Shown one piece after another: positions 51,457 through 58,628 of a stretch of DNA of 64,000 nucleotides. Under the pieces are notes generated by a model, which made no database searches, had not been told where the DNA came from, and was given only the letters and a program-made list of their open reading frames with translations. The stretch is from assembly GCA_049322355.1 (NCBI GenBank), contig JBMORG010000027.1:1-64000 (forward strand). Direction: 5' to 3'. The position numbers were made by a program, and so were the translations under genes. This DNA comes from 0-14-0-80-60-11 sp049322355 (GTDB taxonomy: Bacteria; Desulfobacterota; Desulfobaccia; Desulfobaccales; 0-14-0-80-60-11). Each line of letters starts with the position of its first letter. Position 1 is the stretch's first letter.

Positions 51457-51494
51457 GTTTAGTCAACCCTTTCTAGGTCAAGGAGGGCAAGCCC

Positions 51495-51875
51495 ATGAAA
51501 ACTAAAAGTGTATTGTACTTTGCAGTGCTGGTGATTCTCTGTGCGCTGGCCACGACAGCCCTGGCTGCGGCAGATAAAGGTTACTTGTGGAATGGCACCC
51601 AATGGAAAGAAATGAACAACGATATCAAGGTGGCTTACGTTAAAGGTATCGGGAATATGGCGGATTTTGAAACCGCGGCGGCGGGGAAAAATCCGGCCCC
51701 TTGTATCTCCAAAGGCTTTGTAGATGAACTTAAGACCAAGACTATTGCCCAAGTGATTGCTGATGTGGATAAATACTATAAAGAAAATCCCGGTAAGCTG
51801 GACATGCCGGTGATCGCGGTGATTCTGGAGCGTTGCACCAAGCTCTGTGCGGCTCCGGCCGCGGCGAAAAAATGA
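51495..51875 (+). CDS. Exported protein, Rap1a/HdeA-like pattern
   Basis: 126 residues, AAGGAGG 8 nt upstream. The signal peptide is cut near ALAAAD. The mature part has YLWNGTQWKEMNNDIKVAY, then VKGIGNMADFETA, then a helix QVIADVDKYYKENPGKLDMPV and ERCTKLC (shown in parts). Cys residues at PCIS and at the C-terminus could form a disulfide. The pattern of a Y..GIG helix followed by P...V...L..C recalls Rap1a/Tai immunity-like and HdeA-like small periplasmic proteins, but this is a weak resemblance. It is tandem with a diverged copy downstream (4-bp overlap). Confidence 0.6.
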   Translation: MKTKSVLYFAVLVILCALATTALAAADKGYLWNGTQWKEMNNDIKVAYVKGIGNMADFETAAAGKNPAPCISKGFVDELKTKTIAQVIADVDKYYKENPGKLDMPVIAVILERCTKLCAAPAAAKK

Positions 51876-52260
51876 TGAGAATCTGGACTTTTTTGGCCCT
51901 TTAGGGCTCATGTTTGTTGGCTGGGCGGCATCGACCCCGGCAGTGGAAACTGGAAAAGCCTTTTTGTGGAATGGGGGACATTGGCAGCAGGTTTCCGGCG
52001 AAGGCAAAGCCGGGTATATCTTCGGTATCGGCAATCTGGCGGATTTCGAAACTTCGGCGGCTGGTAAAAATAAGCCTTGCATCTCCCGGGCCTTCGTGGA
52101 TGAATTGAGATTTAGGACCGTTAACCAGATCGTCCAGGAAGTGGATAAGTTTTACCAGGAAAACCCCGGCAAGTTGGACACCCCCGTAATCGAAGTGGTT
52201 TTACGGCGGTGTACCAAGGTGTGTCCGCCGGAGACTCCAAAGGGGGGGATAAAAAAATGA
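51872..52260 (+). pseudogene. Tandem paralogue of the 51495 gene with a frameshifted signal peptide
   Basis: ATG 51872 overlaps the preceding stop (ATGA) and begins MMRIWTFLAL, then meets TAG in the same frame at about 51902. In the next frame the sequence continues GLMFVGWAASTPAVETG and then the full mature domain (FLWNGGHWQQ, IFGIGNLADFET, PCISRAFVDEL, KFYQENPGKLDTPV, CTKVC), to the stop at 52260. Adding one base in the CCCTTTAGGG or TTTTTT tract would restore one continuous signal peptide. Either a recent frameshift, a sequencing error, or an ATG inside (51911) starting a protein without a proper signal. Confidence 0.65.
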
Positions 52261-52490
52261 AACACGCGGCTGTCTTGATTATGGTTGTGGCACTTTTGGT
52301 AGGAGGGTGTGTGGGGGCGGATAAAAGCACCGCGTACCGGACGGTGGGTGGGAGCGCCATCGGCGCCGGTGGCGGCGCCCTGATAGGGTGGGCCGCAGGT
52401 TCTCCCGCAGCCGGCGCGGCCGTCGGCGCGGCAGCCGGAGCTCTGGGGGGCTATGCTTATGACCAATATGAAAAATCTCGGGGGCGCTGA
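52257..52490 (+). CDS. Glycine-zipper lipoprotein
   Basis: 77 residues. The start overlaps the preceding stop (ATGA). The signal peptide ends in lipobox LLVGGC. The mature part is a glycine zipper: GGSAIGAGGGALIGWAAG, then AAGAAVGAAAGALGGYAYD. Such proteins (YMGG/17-kDa-antigen-like) sit in the outer membrane; the function here is unknown. A paralogue lies at 52677. The C-terminus has the DQYEKS motif shared by both. Confidence 0.7.
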   Translation: MKHAAVLIMVVALLVGGCVGADKSTAYRTVGGSAIGAGGGALIGWAAGSPAAGAAVGAAAGALGGYAYDQYEKSRGR

Positions 52491-52567
52491 ACCCAGCCTC
52501 TCCAGGACCTCACAGCAAATGTAATAAGCCAGCTTTTGGATCAATTTTTCATTTTCCTCCATTCCAT

Positions 52568-52600
52568 CTCCGGGTCCCGCAAGGGACCCGGAGTCTTTAT
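52568..52600 (+). terminator. Rho-independent terminator
   Basis: CTCCGGGTCCC-GCAA-GGGACCCGGAG is a perfect 11-bp stem, followed by TCTTTAT. It ends the transcript of the 51495-52490 genes. Confidence 0.75.
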
Positions 52601-52676
52601 CTCACTATCATTGACTCCCGATGGCATCTGATGGTATCCTGCTCTTGAGCACCCAAACAACCCAGGAGTGGATCAT

Positions 52677-52913
52677 ATGAAGAAGGCGGTCATCCTGTTG
52701 GTGGCGGCATCCATGATTTTGGGGGGATGCTCCAGTATGAACAGCACCACCGCGACCCGGACATTGGCGGGCGGCAGCATTGGCGCCGGTAGTGGCGCCC
52801 TAATCGGCTGGGCCGCAGGTTCTCCCGCAGCCGGCGCGGCTATCGGCGGCGGAGTGGGCCTGGTGGGGGGCTACCTTTACGACCAGTACGAAAAGTATAG
52901 TGGCCGTCAATAG
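52677..52913 (+). CDS. Glycine-zipper lipoprotein, second copy
   Basis: 78 residues from ATG 52677 with AGGAG 8 nt upstream. Lipobox ILGGC. The zipper is nearly the same as in the 52257 product (GALIGWAAGSPAAGAAIGGG) and ends DQYEKYSGRQ. It is a recent duplicate separated by a terminator, so separately transcribed. Confidence 0.7.
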   Translation: MKKAVILLVAASMILGGCSSMNSTTATRTLAGGSIGAGSGALIGWAAGSPAAGAAIGGGVGLVGGYLYDQYEKYSGRQ

Positions 52914-52973
52914 TCCGTCTTATATAGCTGCTTGGGATTTCACCGCCCCGGACCTTCCAGGAAGGAATATGAC

Positions 52974-53171
52974 ATGAACTTTAAAGGATTGATTCTACCA
53001 GTGTTGCTGGGCCTCATTTTAGGGGCCTGCGCCGACCCGAACAGTTCCCCGTTCAGCACCAGTAATTCGATAATCGACCGGGCCAACATGTGCGCGACGT
53101 GCGGCGCCGCCATCCAAGACAATTATTTTGCCGACAGCGCCTTTAGAGCCATGGGACCGGGCAGCTATTAG
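52974..53171 (+). CDS. Small lipoprotein, unknown
   Basis: 65 residues from ATG 52974, with GGAAGGA upstream. Lipobox ILGAC. The mature 45 residues contain MCATCGAAIQDNYFADSAF with a CxxC, which could bind metal or a redox partner. No relative seen in the window. Confidence 0.55.
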   Translation: MNFKGLILPVLLGLILGACADPNSSPFSTSNSIIDRANMCATCGAAIQDNYFADSAFRAMGPGSY

Positions 53172-53212
53172 CTTTAAGGAAACGCTAACTGTATAACATT
53201 GAATTATATGCA

Positions 53213-53396
53213 TATAGCCTTTGTCAAAAAATTCTTCCGGTTGCCCGTTTTTTAAATCCCCATAAATCCGCCTTTTTCAAAGGGGGACTTATAGAGGAAT
53301 TCCGCCAAGTTCCCCCCTTTGGAAAAGGGGGGGCAGGGAGATTTAGATTATAGGACCGTGACATAAAGGAAAAAACTTTTGGCAATCGCGATAGAT
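53213..53396 (+). repeat. MITE-like element with a different core
   Basis: Left end TATAGCCTTTGTCAAAAAATT and right end AACTTTTGGCAATCGCGATA (20 nt) match the family ends, but the inside is made of AAATCCCC..., CCTTTTTCAAAGGGGG and CCCCCCTTTTGGAAAAGGGG palindromes instead of the usual core. It appears to be a MITE whose core was replaced or interrupted by another repeat. It lies in the 340-bp gap before mnmG and holds no gene. Confidence 0.55.
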
Positions 53397-53422
53397 AAAG
53401 CAGGGATGACGAAGAAAGTGTG

Positions 53423-53466
53423 GGACAGGCGCCCTTGCCTGTCCTAAAACAGCCGGGGGCGGCTGT
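53423..53466. repeat. Pair of GGACAG-type hairpins
   Basis: GGACAGGC-GCCCTT-GCCTGTCC and then ACAGCC...GGCTGT form two adjacent hairpins downstream of mnmG (minus strand). The same GGACAGCCG/CGGCTGTCC hairpin occurs at 477-498 and 63801-63825. It may serve as a terminator for mnmG. Confidence 0.5.
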
Positions 53467-53512
53467 CCCAAATTACTTTCGACTCACCGGCCCCTTTCCT
53501 CCTCTTTTGGCC

Positions 53513-55411
53513 TCATTCTCCGCTAAGACTCCGGCTTTTGATTGAACCTCTCTTTTTCAGATACACCATTAAAATGGCCAAGGCCGCGGGGGTGACCCCG
53601 GAGATGCGGCCCGCCTGTCCCAGGGACCGAGGGCGCACCTGTTTCAACTTTTCCCGGATTTCCAGGGACAACCCCGGCACCCCGTCGTAGTCAAAGTCCG
53701 CCGGGATGCTCTTTCCTTCCCCCTGGGCGAATTTTTTGGCCGCCTCTTCCTGGCGTTGGATGTAGCCCTCGTATTTGTGTTTGATTTCCAGTTGCTCCAC
53801 CACCGCTGGGGACGCCTGAGACACTTCTCCGCTCAGGCGGTATAAGGTAGCCAGGTCCAACTGGGGCCGCTTCACCAAGCTCAAGATGGGGGTAGGGGCC
53901 TTCAGAGGCGCGGTGCCCCGGGCCTCCAGTTCCCGGTTGACCTCCGGCGTGGGAAAGATACGGCGGCCCGCCAGTCGCGCCTCTTCCTCCCGTATCAGAC
54001 GCTGCTTTTCCCGGAAGCGTTCCATCGCCTCCTTTTCCACCAATCCCAGTTCAAAACCCCATTCCAAAAGACGGGCGTCGGCATTGTCTTCTCTAAGAAG
54101 CAGGCGGTATTCAGCCCGGGAAGTGAAAAGGCGGTAAGGCTCCCGGGTGCCTTTGGTTACCAGGTCGTCCACCAGCACCGCCATGTAGGCCTGGGAGCGG
54201 TCCGGCAGGAAGGGAGGCCGCCCCATTATCTGGCAGGCGGCGTTGATCCCGGCCCATAACCCCTGGCCCGCGGCCTCCTCGTAGCCCGAGGTGCCGTTGA
54301 TCTGGCCCGCCAGAAACAAGCCTTTGATCCGCTTGGTCTCCAAGGTCGGCTGCAGTTCCAGGGGGTCAACGTAGTCGTACTCGATGGCATAGGCCGGGCG
54401 CATCACCTCGGCCTCCTCCAGCCCCGGGACGCTGCGGAACAGGGCCAACTGGAGCTCCGCCGGCAGACAATTTCCCAGACCCTTGGCATAGATTTCGGCG
54501 GTGTCCCGGCCCTCCGGTTCCAGGGTCACCTGGTGGCTGGGCTTATCCAAAAACCGCATCACTTTATCTTCCAAGGAAGGGCAGTACCGGGCGCTCACCC
54601 CCTTGATCACCCCGCTGTAAAGAGGGGAGAGGTGGATGTGGTCCCGGATGAGCCGGTGGGTGGCCGCGGTGGTGTGGGTAACGAAACAGGCCACCTGCTC
54701 GCCGGACACCTTCGCAGTCCGCCAGGAAAAGGGGCGAGGCCTCGGGTCGCCCCACAAGCGCTCCATGCCGGCGAAATCAATGGAACCCGCCGCGAGGCGC
54801 GGAGGCGTGCCGGTCTTCATGCGCCCCAGGCGGAATCCCAAATCCTTCAGGCAGGCGGCCAGGCCCACGGACGCGAACTCCCCGGCCCGGCCGGCGGGGA
54901 TGCGGCAGTCCCCGATATGAATGAGGCCGTTCAAAAAGGTGCCGGTGGTGATGAGCACCGCCTTCGCCTTATAGGTCAGGCCCAGGGTTTCCACCACACC
55001 CACCACCCGGCCGTCCTCCACCAGGAGGCGGTCAATCATGGCTTCCCGCAGGTCGAGGCGGGGCTGCTTTTCCAATAGGGATTTCATGGCCAGGCGGTAG
55101 GCCTGTTTGTCGCACTGAATGCGGGTGCCCCGCACTGCCGGCCCCTTGGAAAGGTTGAGGGTGCGGAACTGGATGCCGGTGGAATCCGCCAGAAAGCCCA
55201 TTACTCCGCCCAGGGCGTCGATTTCCTTCACCACATGGCCCTTGGCCAGCCCCCCCACCGCGGGGTTGCACGCCATCTGGGCCATGGTGTCCAGGTTGAG
55301 GTTGAAGAGCAGCACCTTCAGCCCCATCCGGGCCGCAGCCAGTGCGCCTTCGCAGCCCGCGTGCCCGGCTCCGATCACTATGAGGTCATATTCTTTGGGA
55401 TAAATAGCCAT
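53513..55411 (-). CDS. mnmG: tRNA uridine-5-carboxymethylaminomethyl modification enzyme
   Basis: 632 residues. FAD motif VIGAGHAGCEGALAAARMG at about 12-30, then the MnmG signature segments KGPAVRGTRIQCDK and GQINGTSGYEEAAGQG (both shown in key parts), and a C-terminal helical domain. With MnmE it installs the cmnm5 group at U34 of several tRNAs. The partner mnmE is not in the window. No gene neighbour is coupled. Confidence 0.96.
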   Translation of the reverse strand: MAIYPKEYDLIVIGAGHAGCEGALAAARMGLKVLLFNLNLDTMAQMACNPAVGGLAKGHVVKEIDALGGVMGFLADSTGIQFRTLNLSKGPAVRGTRIQCDKQAYRLAMKSLLEKQPRLDLREAMIDRLLVEDGRVVGVVETLGLTYKAKAVLITTGTFLNGLIHIGDCRIPAGRAGEFASVGLAACLKDLGFRLGRMKTGTPPRLAAGSIDFAGMERLWGDPRPRPFSWRTAKVSGEQVACFVTHTTAATHRLIRDHIHLSPLYSGVIKGVSARYCPSLEDKVMRFLDKPSHQVTLEPEGRDTAEIYAKGLGNCLPAELQLALFRSVPGLEEAEVMRPAYAIEYDYVDPLELQPTLETKRIKGLFLAGQINGTSGYEEAAGQGLWAGINAACQIMGRPPFLPDRSQAYMAVLVDDLVTKGTREPYRLFTSRAEYRLLLREDNADARLLEWGFELGLVEKEAMERFREKQRLIREEEARLAGRRIFPTPEVNRELEARGTAPLKAPTPILSLVKRPQLDLATLYRLSGEVSQASPAVVEQLEIKHKYEGYIQRQEEAAKKFAQGEGKSIPADFDYDGVPGLSLEIREKLKQVRPRSLGQAGRISGVTPAALAILMVYLKKRGSIKSRSLSGE

Positions 55412-55442
55412 GAACGGGTTTCAAAATATTGGAAATGAATGT

Positions 55443-55508
55443 CTCTCGCCAAGCCGCCAGAGGCACATACAAACCGTGCTGCTTTGCCCCTCAGCGTCTT
55501 TGCGAGAG
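55443..55508. repeat. Palindromic repeat
   Basis: CTCTCGCCAAGCCGCCAGAG (55443-55462) and the reverse complement of 55489-55508 (CTCTCGCAAAGACGCTGAGG) match over 20 positions with a few mismatches. It belongs to the widely seen CTCGCAAAGACGC type of bacterial palindrome. Confidence 0.55.
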
Positions 55509-55617
55509 GATTACACTATCTTTTATAAAAGCCATGTGAAGAAGTTCAGGCTTGAATTAACGACGCGAGATGATTATTCTAAACTTTCAAGCAATACTGA
55601 GAGCTGAGGAGGAAATC

Positions 55618-55860
55618 ATGGTTCATCCCGTGCATGGCGCAGACCCCAGTAAGATAAAGCATCGCACCTATAAGACCCTGGAGCCCGAAGGGGAGATCGC
55701 GGTGGTGCAGCGCCCCGAAGGTACGGTGAAGCTTCTATTCTACACCTGCAGCGGCGCCGACAAGACCTGTCATTCCGAAGTAACCCTGGACCGGGAACAA
55801 GCCTTCAATTTCGCCATGGAGATTCTCCAGCAAGCCTATCGCGTCGGCGAAGAGGGCTGA
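55618..55860 (+). CDS. Conserved-looking small protein, unknown
   Basis: 80 residues from ATG 55618, with GAGGAGG upstream. It has a strand-rich centre (EIAVVQRPEGTVKLLFYTCS) and a C-terminal helix (REQAFNFAMEILQQAYRV). Two Cys residues (YTCS, KTCHS) 8 apart could bind metal. No signal peptide. Unrelated to the neighbours by sequence. Confidence 0.5.
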   Translation: MVHPVHGADPSKIKHRTYKTLEPEGEIAVVQRPEGTVKLLFYTCSGADKTCHSEVTLDREQAFNFAMEILQQAYRVGEEG

Positions 55861-55893
55861 TTCAACCTGCCTGCTGGGGCCGGGGGCGCTGGC

Positions 55894-56283
55894 TCACCGG
55901 TCCCACTCCACCTCCCGCACCAAGTCGATGAATTCTTCGGATTCCCCGTAGGCTTTCATGGCCTGCTGGAAATCCAGCCAGGTCTGCCATACCGTCACCC
56001 ACTCTTTGTTGTGCCAGTAATAGGGACTTTCCGCACCTTCGTCTTTAATCCGGCAAAAGTCCTCGTACTCATCCTGACAAAATTGGCAAAAGCGGAAAAC
56101 CCCCTTTGGGCGCTTGTACATTTCCTGGGTCTCGAACTGAACGCCGCACTTGGCGCAGCGGGCCAGGCAGCGGGTGCACTGCACGACCTTGCGCACCGCC
56201 TCCATCTTCTTGGCCCGGTCCACCTTGGCCTTCTTCTTCTGCTCCAGCTTGATGCGGTCTTCTATATCAATAATTTTGGACAT
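55894..56283 (-). CDS. Zinc-ribbon-like protein, unknown
   Basis: 129 residues from ATG 56283, with GAGG 6 nt upstream. A basic N-terminal helix (IKLEQKKKAKVDRAKKMEAV) is followed by Cys pairs: CTRCLARCAKC and CQFCQDEYEDFC, consistent with two zinc-binding knuckles. The C-terminal 50 residues are acidic and Trp-rich. It is probably a nucleic-acid or protein-binding adaptor. It starts upstream of nothing coupled. Confidence 0.6.
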   Translation of the reverse strand: MSKIIDIEDRIKLEQKKKAKVDRAKKMEAVRKVVQCTRCLARCAKCGVQFETQEMYKRPKGVFRFCQFCQDEYEDFCRIKDEGAESPYYWHNKEWVTVWQTWLDFQQAMKAYGESEEFIDLVREVEWDR

Positions 56284-56378
56284 CACTGACCTCTGGGTTG
56301 GCTATCTTACCGATATCGCCTTTTCCCCCATATAAAGATATCAAGCGGGGCAGGATGGGTCAAGAGAGGGGGAAGTCC

Positions 56379-57674
56379 TTATTTTTCTTCGGAATAGTCC
56401 CCGCCCCGGTCCGGGTCCAGGTTAAACAGCCGCCGCACCAGGTCCAGTTCCTGGTGGGGATTCTTGGGACGGCGGTTGCGCTTCAGGAAGATGATGGGAT
56501 CATGCAGCAGTTTTTGGGTGACGGAAGCGGTCAAAACCTCCAGGGCTTGGCGCTGGTCGTCCGTAAGGGGGCCTAACTGCGCCAGGGTCTTTTTCAATTC
56601 CGCCTGGCAGATGGCCTCGGCCTTATCCTTGAGCGCGATAATGGTGGGATAAACCTCCAGGGTCTCCAGCCAGTGAAGGAATTTCAGGGTCTCCGCGGCC
56701 ACCAGGCGCTCGGCCTTGCCGGCTTCGACGCGGCGGCGCTCCCAGTTGAGCTCCACCACCTCCTTGAGATCGTCGATGTTGTAAAGGTAAACATTGTCCA
56801 GGTCGTTGATAGCCGGGTCCAGGTCCCGGGGCACCGCGATGTCGATGAGGAACAGGGGCCGCTGTTTGCGCCGCCGCATCACTCCCTTGACCTGGTCCCG
56901 GGTGATGAGGAAGTCACCGGCACCGGTGGAGCTGATGAGGATGTCGGCAGTCAGGAGCTGATCCTGGAGCTCTTCCAGTGAGACCGCCTCGCCGTGGAAC
57001 CTCCGGGCCAGTTGCACTCCCCGTTCTAGGGTGCGGTTGGCCACAGTAATCTTGGCCACCCCCTGGCCCTTCAGGTGCTCCAGGGCCAGTTCCGCCATCT
57101 CCCCGGCTCCCAATAAGAGGACGTTTTTTCCGGCCAGGTCCCCGAAAATCTTCCTGGCCAGGCTAACCGCAGCATAGCTGACGCTCACGGCGTGGTCGCC
57201 GATGCCGGTTTCGCAGCGCACCCGTTTGGCCACGGAAAAGGCCTTGTGGACCAGGCGGTTCAGGATAGGCCCGGTGGCCCTAAACTCCGTGGCCTGCCGA
57301 TAGGCTGCTTTCACCTGTCCCAGGATCTGGGGTTCCCCCACTACCATGGAATCCAGGCTGGCCGCCACCCGGAAGAAATGCTGCACCGCCTCCTGGTCCC
57401 GGTGGACATAAAAGGATTCAGCCAGGTCCGCAGGAGCAATCTCCGGATGACCGGCAAAAAACTCCCGGACCAGATCCGCGGCGGCCTCCGGCGCCTCGGT
57501 GACGCACATTAACTCCACCCGGTTGCAGGTATTATAGAGCAGGCTCTCAGAGATTTCCGGCCAGGCCTTGAGGCGGTCATAGGCCGCCCCCACGTCCGGA
57601 ATCAGGCACGCCAGCTTCTCCCTGAGGGCCACCGGCGCGGTCTTGTGGTTGACGCCGCAAAGCAGGAGATTCAT
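56379..57674 (-). CDS. hemA: Glutamyl-tRNA reductase
   Basis: 431 residues from ATG 57674, which overlaps the ccsA stop by 4 bp; the frame is open further upstream but only inside ccsA. The catalytic Cys is in YNTCNRVE (about residue 51). The NADPH motif is VLLLGAGEMAELALEHL, and a C-terminal dimerisation helix follows. It is the first committed step of C5 tetrapyrrole synthesis. It is coupled to ccsA and close to the SirC gene, a typical heme/siroheme cluster. Confidence 0.94.
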   Translation of the reverse strand: MNLLLCGVNHKTAPVALREKLACLIPDVGAAYDRLKAWPEISESLLYNTCNRVELMCVTEAPEAAADLVREFFAGHPEIAPADLAESFYVHRDQEAVQHFFRVAASLDSMVVGEPQILGQVKAAYRQATEFRATGPILNRLVHKAFSVAKRVRCETGIGDHAVSVSYAAVSLARKIFGDLAGKNVLLLGAGEMAELALEHLKGQGVAKITVANRTLERGVQLARRFHGEAVSLEELQDQLLTADILISSTGAGDFLITRDQVKGVMRRRKQRPLFLIDIAVPRDLDPAINDLDNVYLYNIDDLKEVVELNWERRRVEAGKAERLVAAETLKFLHWLETLEVYPTIIALKDKAEAICQAELKKTLAQLGPLTDDQRQALEVLTASVTQKLLHDPIIFLKRNRRPKNPHQELDLVRRLFNLDPDRGGDYSEEK

Positions 57675-58504
57675 GGCTGTTGAATAAACCTGGCGAAATT
57701 GTGGTAACCCGTGAGCCACAGGTTGGCGCCCACAAAGGTAAAGATCAAGACCAGAAAACCGCAGATGGCCAGGAGCGCTGCCCGGCGGCCCCGCCAGCCC
57801 GCCGCCAGGCGCTCGTGCAGCAGCACCGCGTAAATCAGCCAGGCGAGGATGGTCAGAATCTCTTTGGGGTCCCAATTCCAGAAGCGCCCCAGGGCGTGTT
57901 GGGCATAGAGAGAGCCGAAAATGATGCCCACGGTGAGCAAGGGAAAGCCGATGGTCAGGCACCAATAATTAAGGGTGTCCAACTGCGACAGCGACGGCAG
58001 CCGGCGATAAAAAAAACCGAAGCGCTTACCCTTGATCTGGCGTTCCTGGATCAGATAGAGGATTCCCCCCAGGCAGGCCAGGGCCAGGGCGGCATAGCCC
58101 ATGAGGGTCAGGCAGATGTGGATAGTCAGCCAGAAACTCTTCAGCAGGGGTGTGATGTCCCCATGCCGAGCAGGCAGCAGCAAAGTTCCGGAAATCATCA
58201 GGGCCGCCAGGGGCGCCACCAGGGCCCCCAGGACCTTAATGGGATAGCGCCAGATGAGCAGCAGAAAGGCCGCCACCAAAATCCAGTCGAACAGCAGAAG
58301 GGCTTCCCCCACAGTGGCTGCGGGCAGGTGGCCCAAACTCCAGGCCTGTTGGATAAGGGCCAGGGTGTGGACCCCCAGGCCCCCGGCCATGACCCAGACC
58401 CCGGCGTGGAAATAGCTCTCCCGCTGGACCAGGAAATAGGCCAGCCAGAGGCCCGTAGCCCCGAAGTAGGCCACCAGAATCAGATAGAGAAACAGGTTGT
58501 GCAT
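57671..58504 (-). CDS. ccsA: Cytochrome c assembly protein CcsA/HemX-like
   Basis: 277 residues with eight membrane helices. The tryptophan-rich signature RFWNWDPKEILTILAWLIY (key WNWDPKE) identifies the CcsA/CcmC/HemX heme-handling family; conserved His residues lie in SFWLTIHICLTLMGYAAL and VLLHERL. It handles heme for cytochrome c maturation, or acts as HemX that controls HemA. It overlaps hemA. Confidence 0.88.
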   Translation of the reverse strand: MHNLFLYLILVAYFGATGLWLAYFLVQRESYFHAGVWVMAGGLGVHTLALIQQAWSLGHLPAATVGEALLLFDWILVAAFLLLIWRYPIKVLGALVAPLAALMISGTLLLPARHGDITPLLKSFWLTIHICLTLMGYAALALACLGGILYLIQERQIKGKRFGFFYRRLPSLSQLDTLNYWCLTIGFPLLTVGIIFGSLYAQHALGRFWNWDPKEILTILAWLIYAVLLHERLAAGWRGRRAALLAICGFLVLIFTFVGANLWLTGYHNFARFIQQP

Positions 58505-58628
58505 GTTAAACGGTCCCTAACGGGATGCTGAAAAACTATCAATGCTGAAAAAAAATCTTTAAAGATTGCTCCAGTTCCCCTTTAATAAGGGGGGAATAAA
58601 GTCCCCCGAAAAAGTCAGCTGGACCCTC

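Noticed and set aside
50617..53171. tRNA-adjacent genomic island
   Set aside because: A run of small accessory genes after a tRNA is suggestive, but no integrase, no repeated tRNA 3' end and no composition break were found.
57675..57965. Longer N-terminus for HemA
   Set aside because: It lies entirely inside ccsA; HemA homologues start at MNLLLCGVNHK and the ATGA overlap is a normal coupling.
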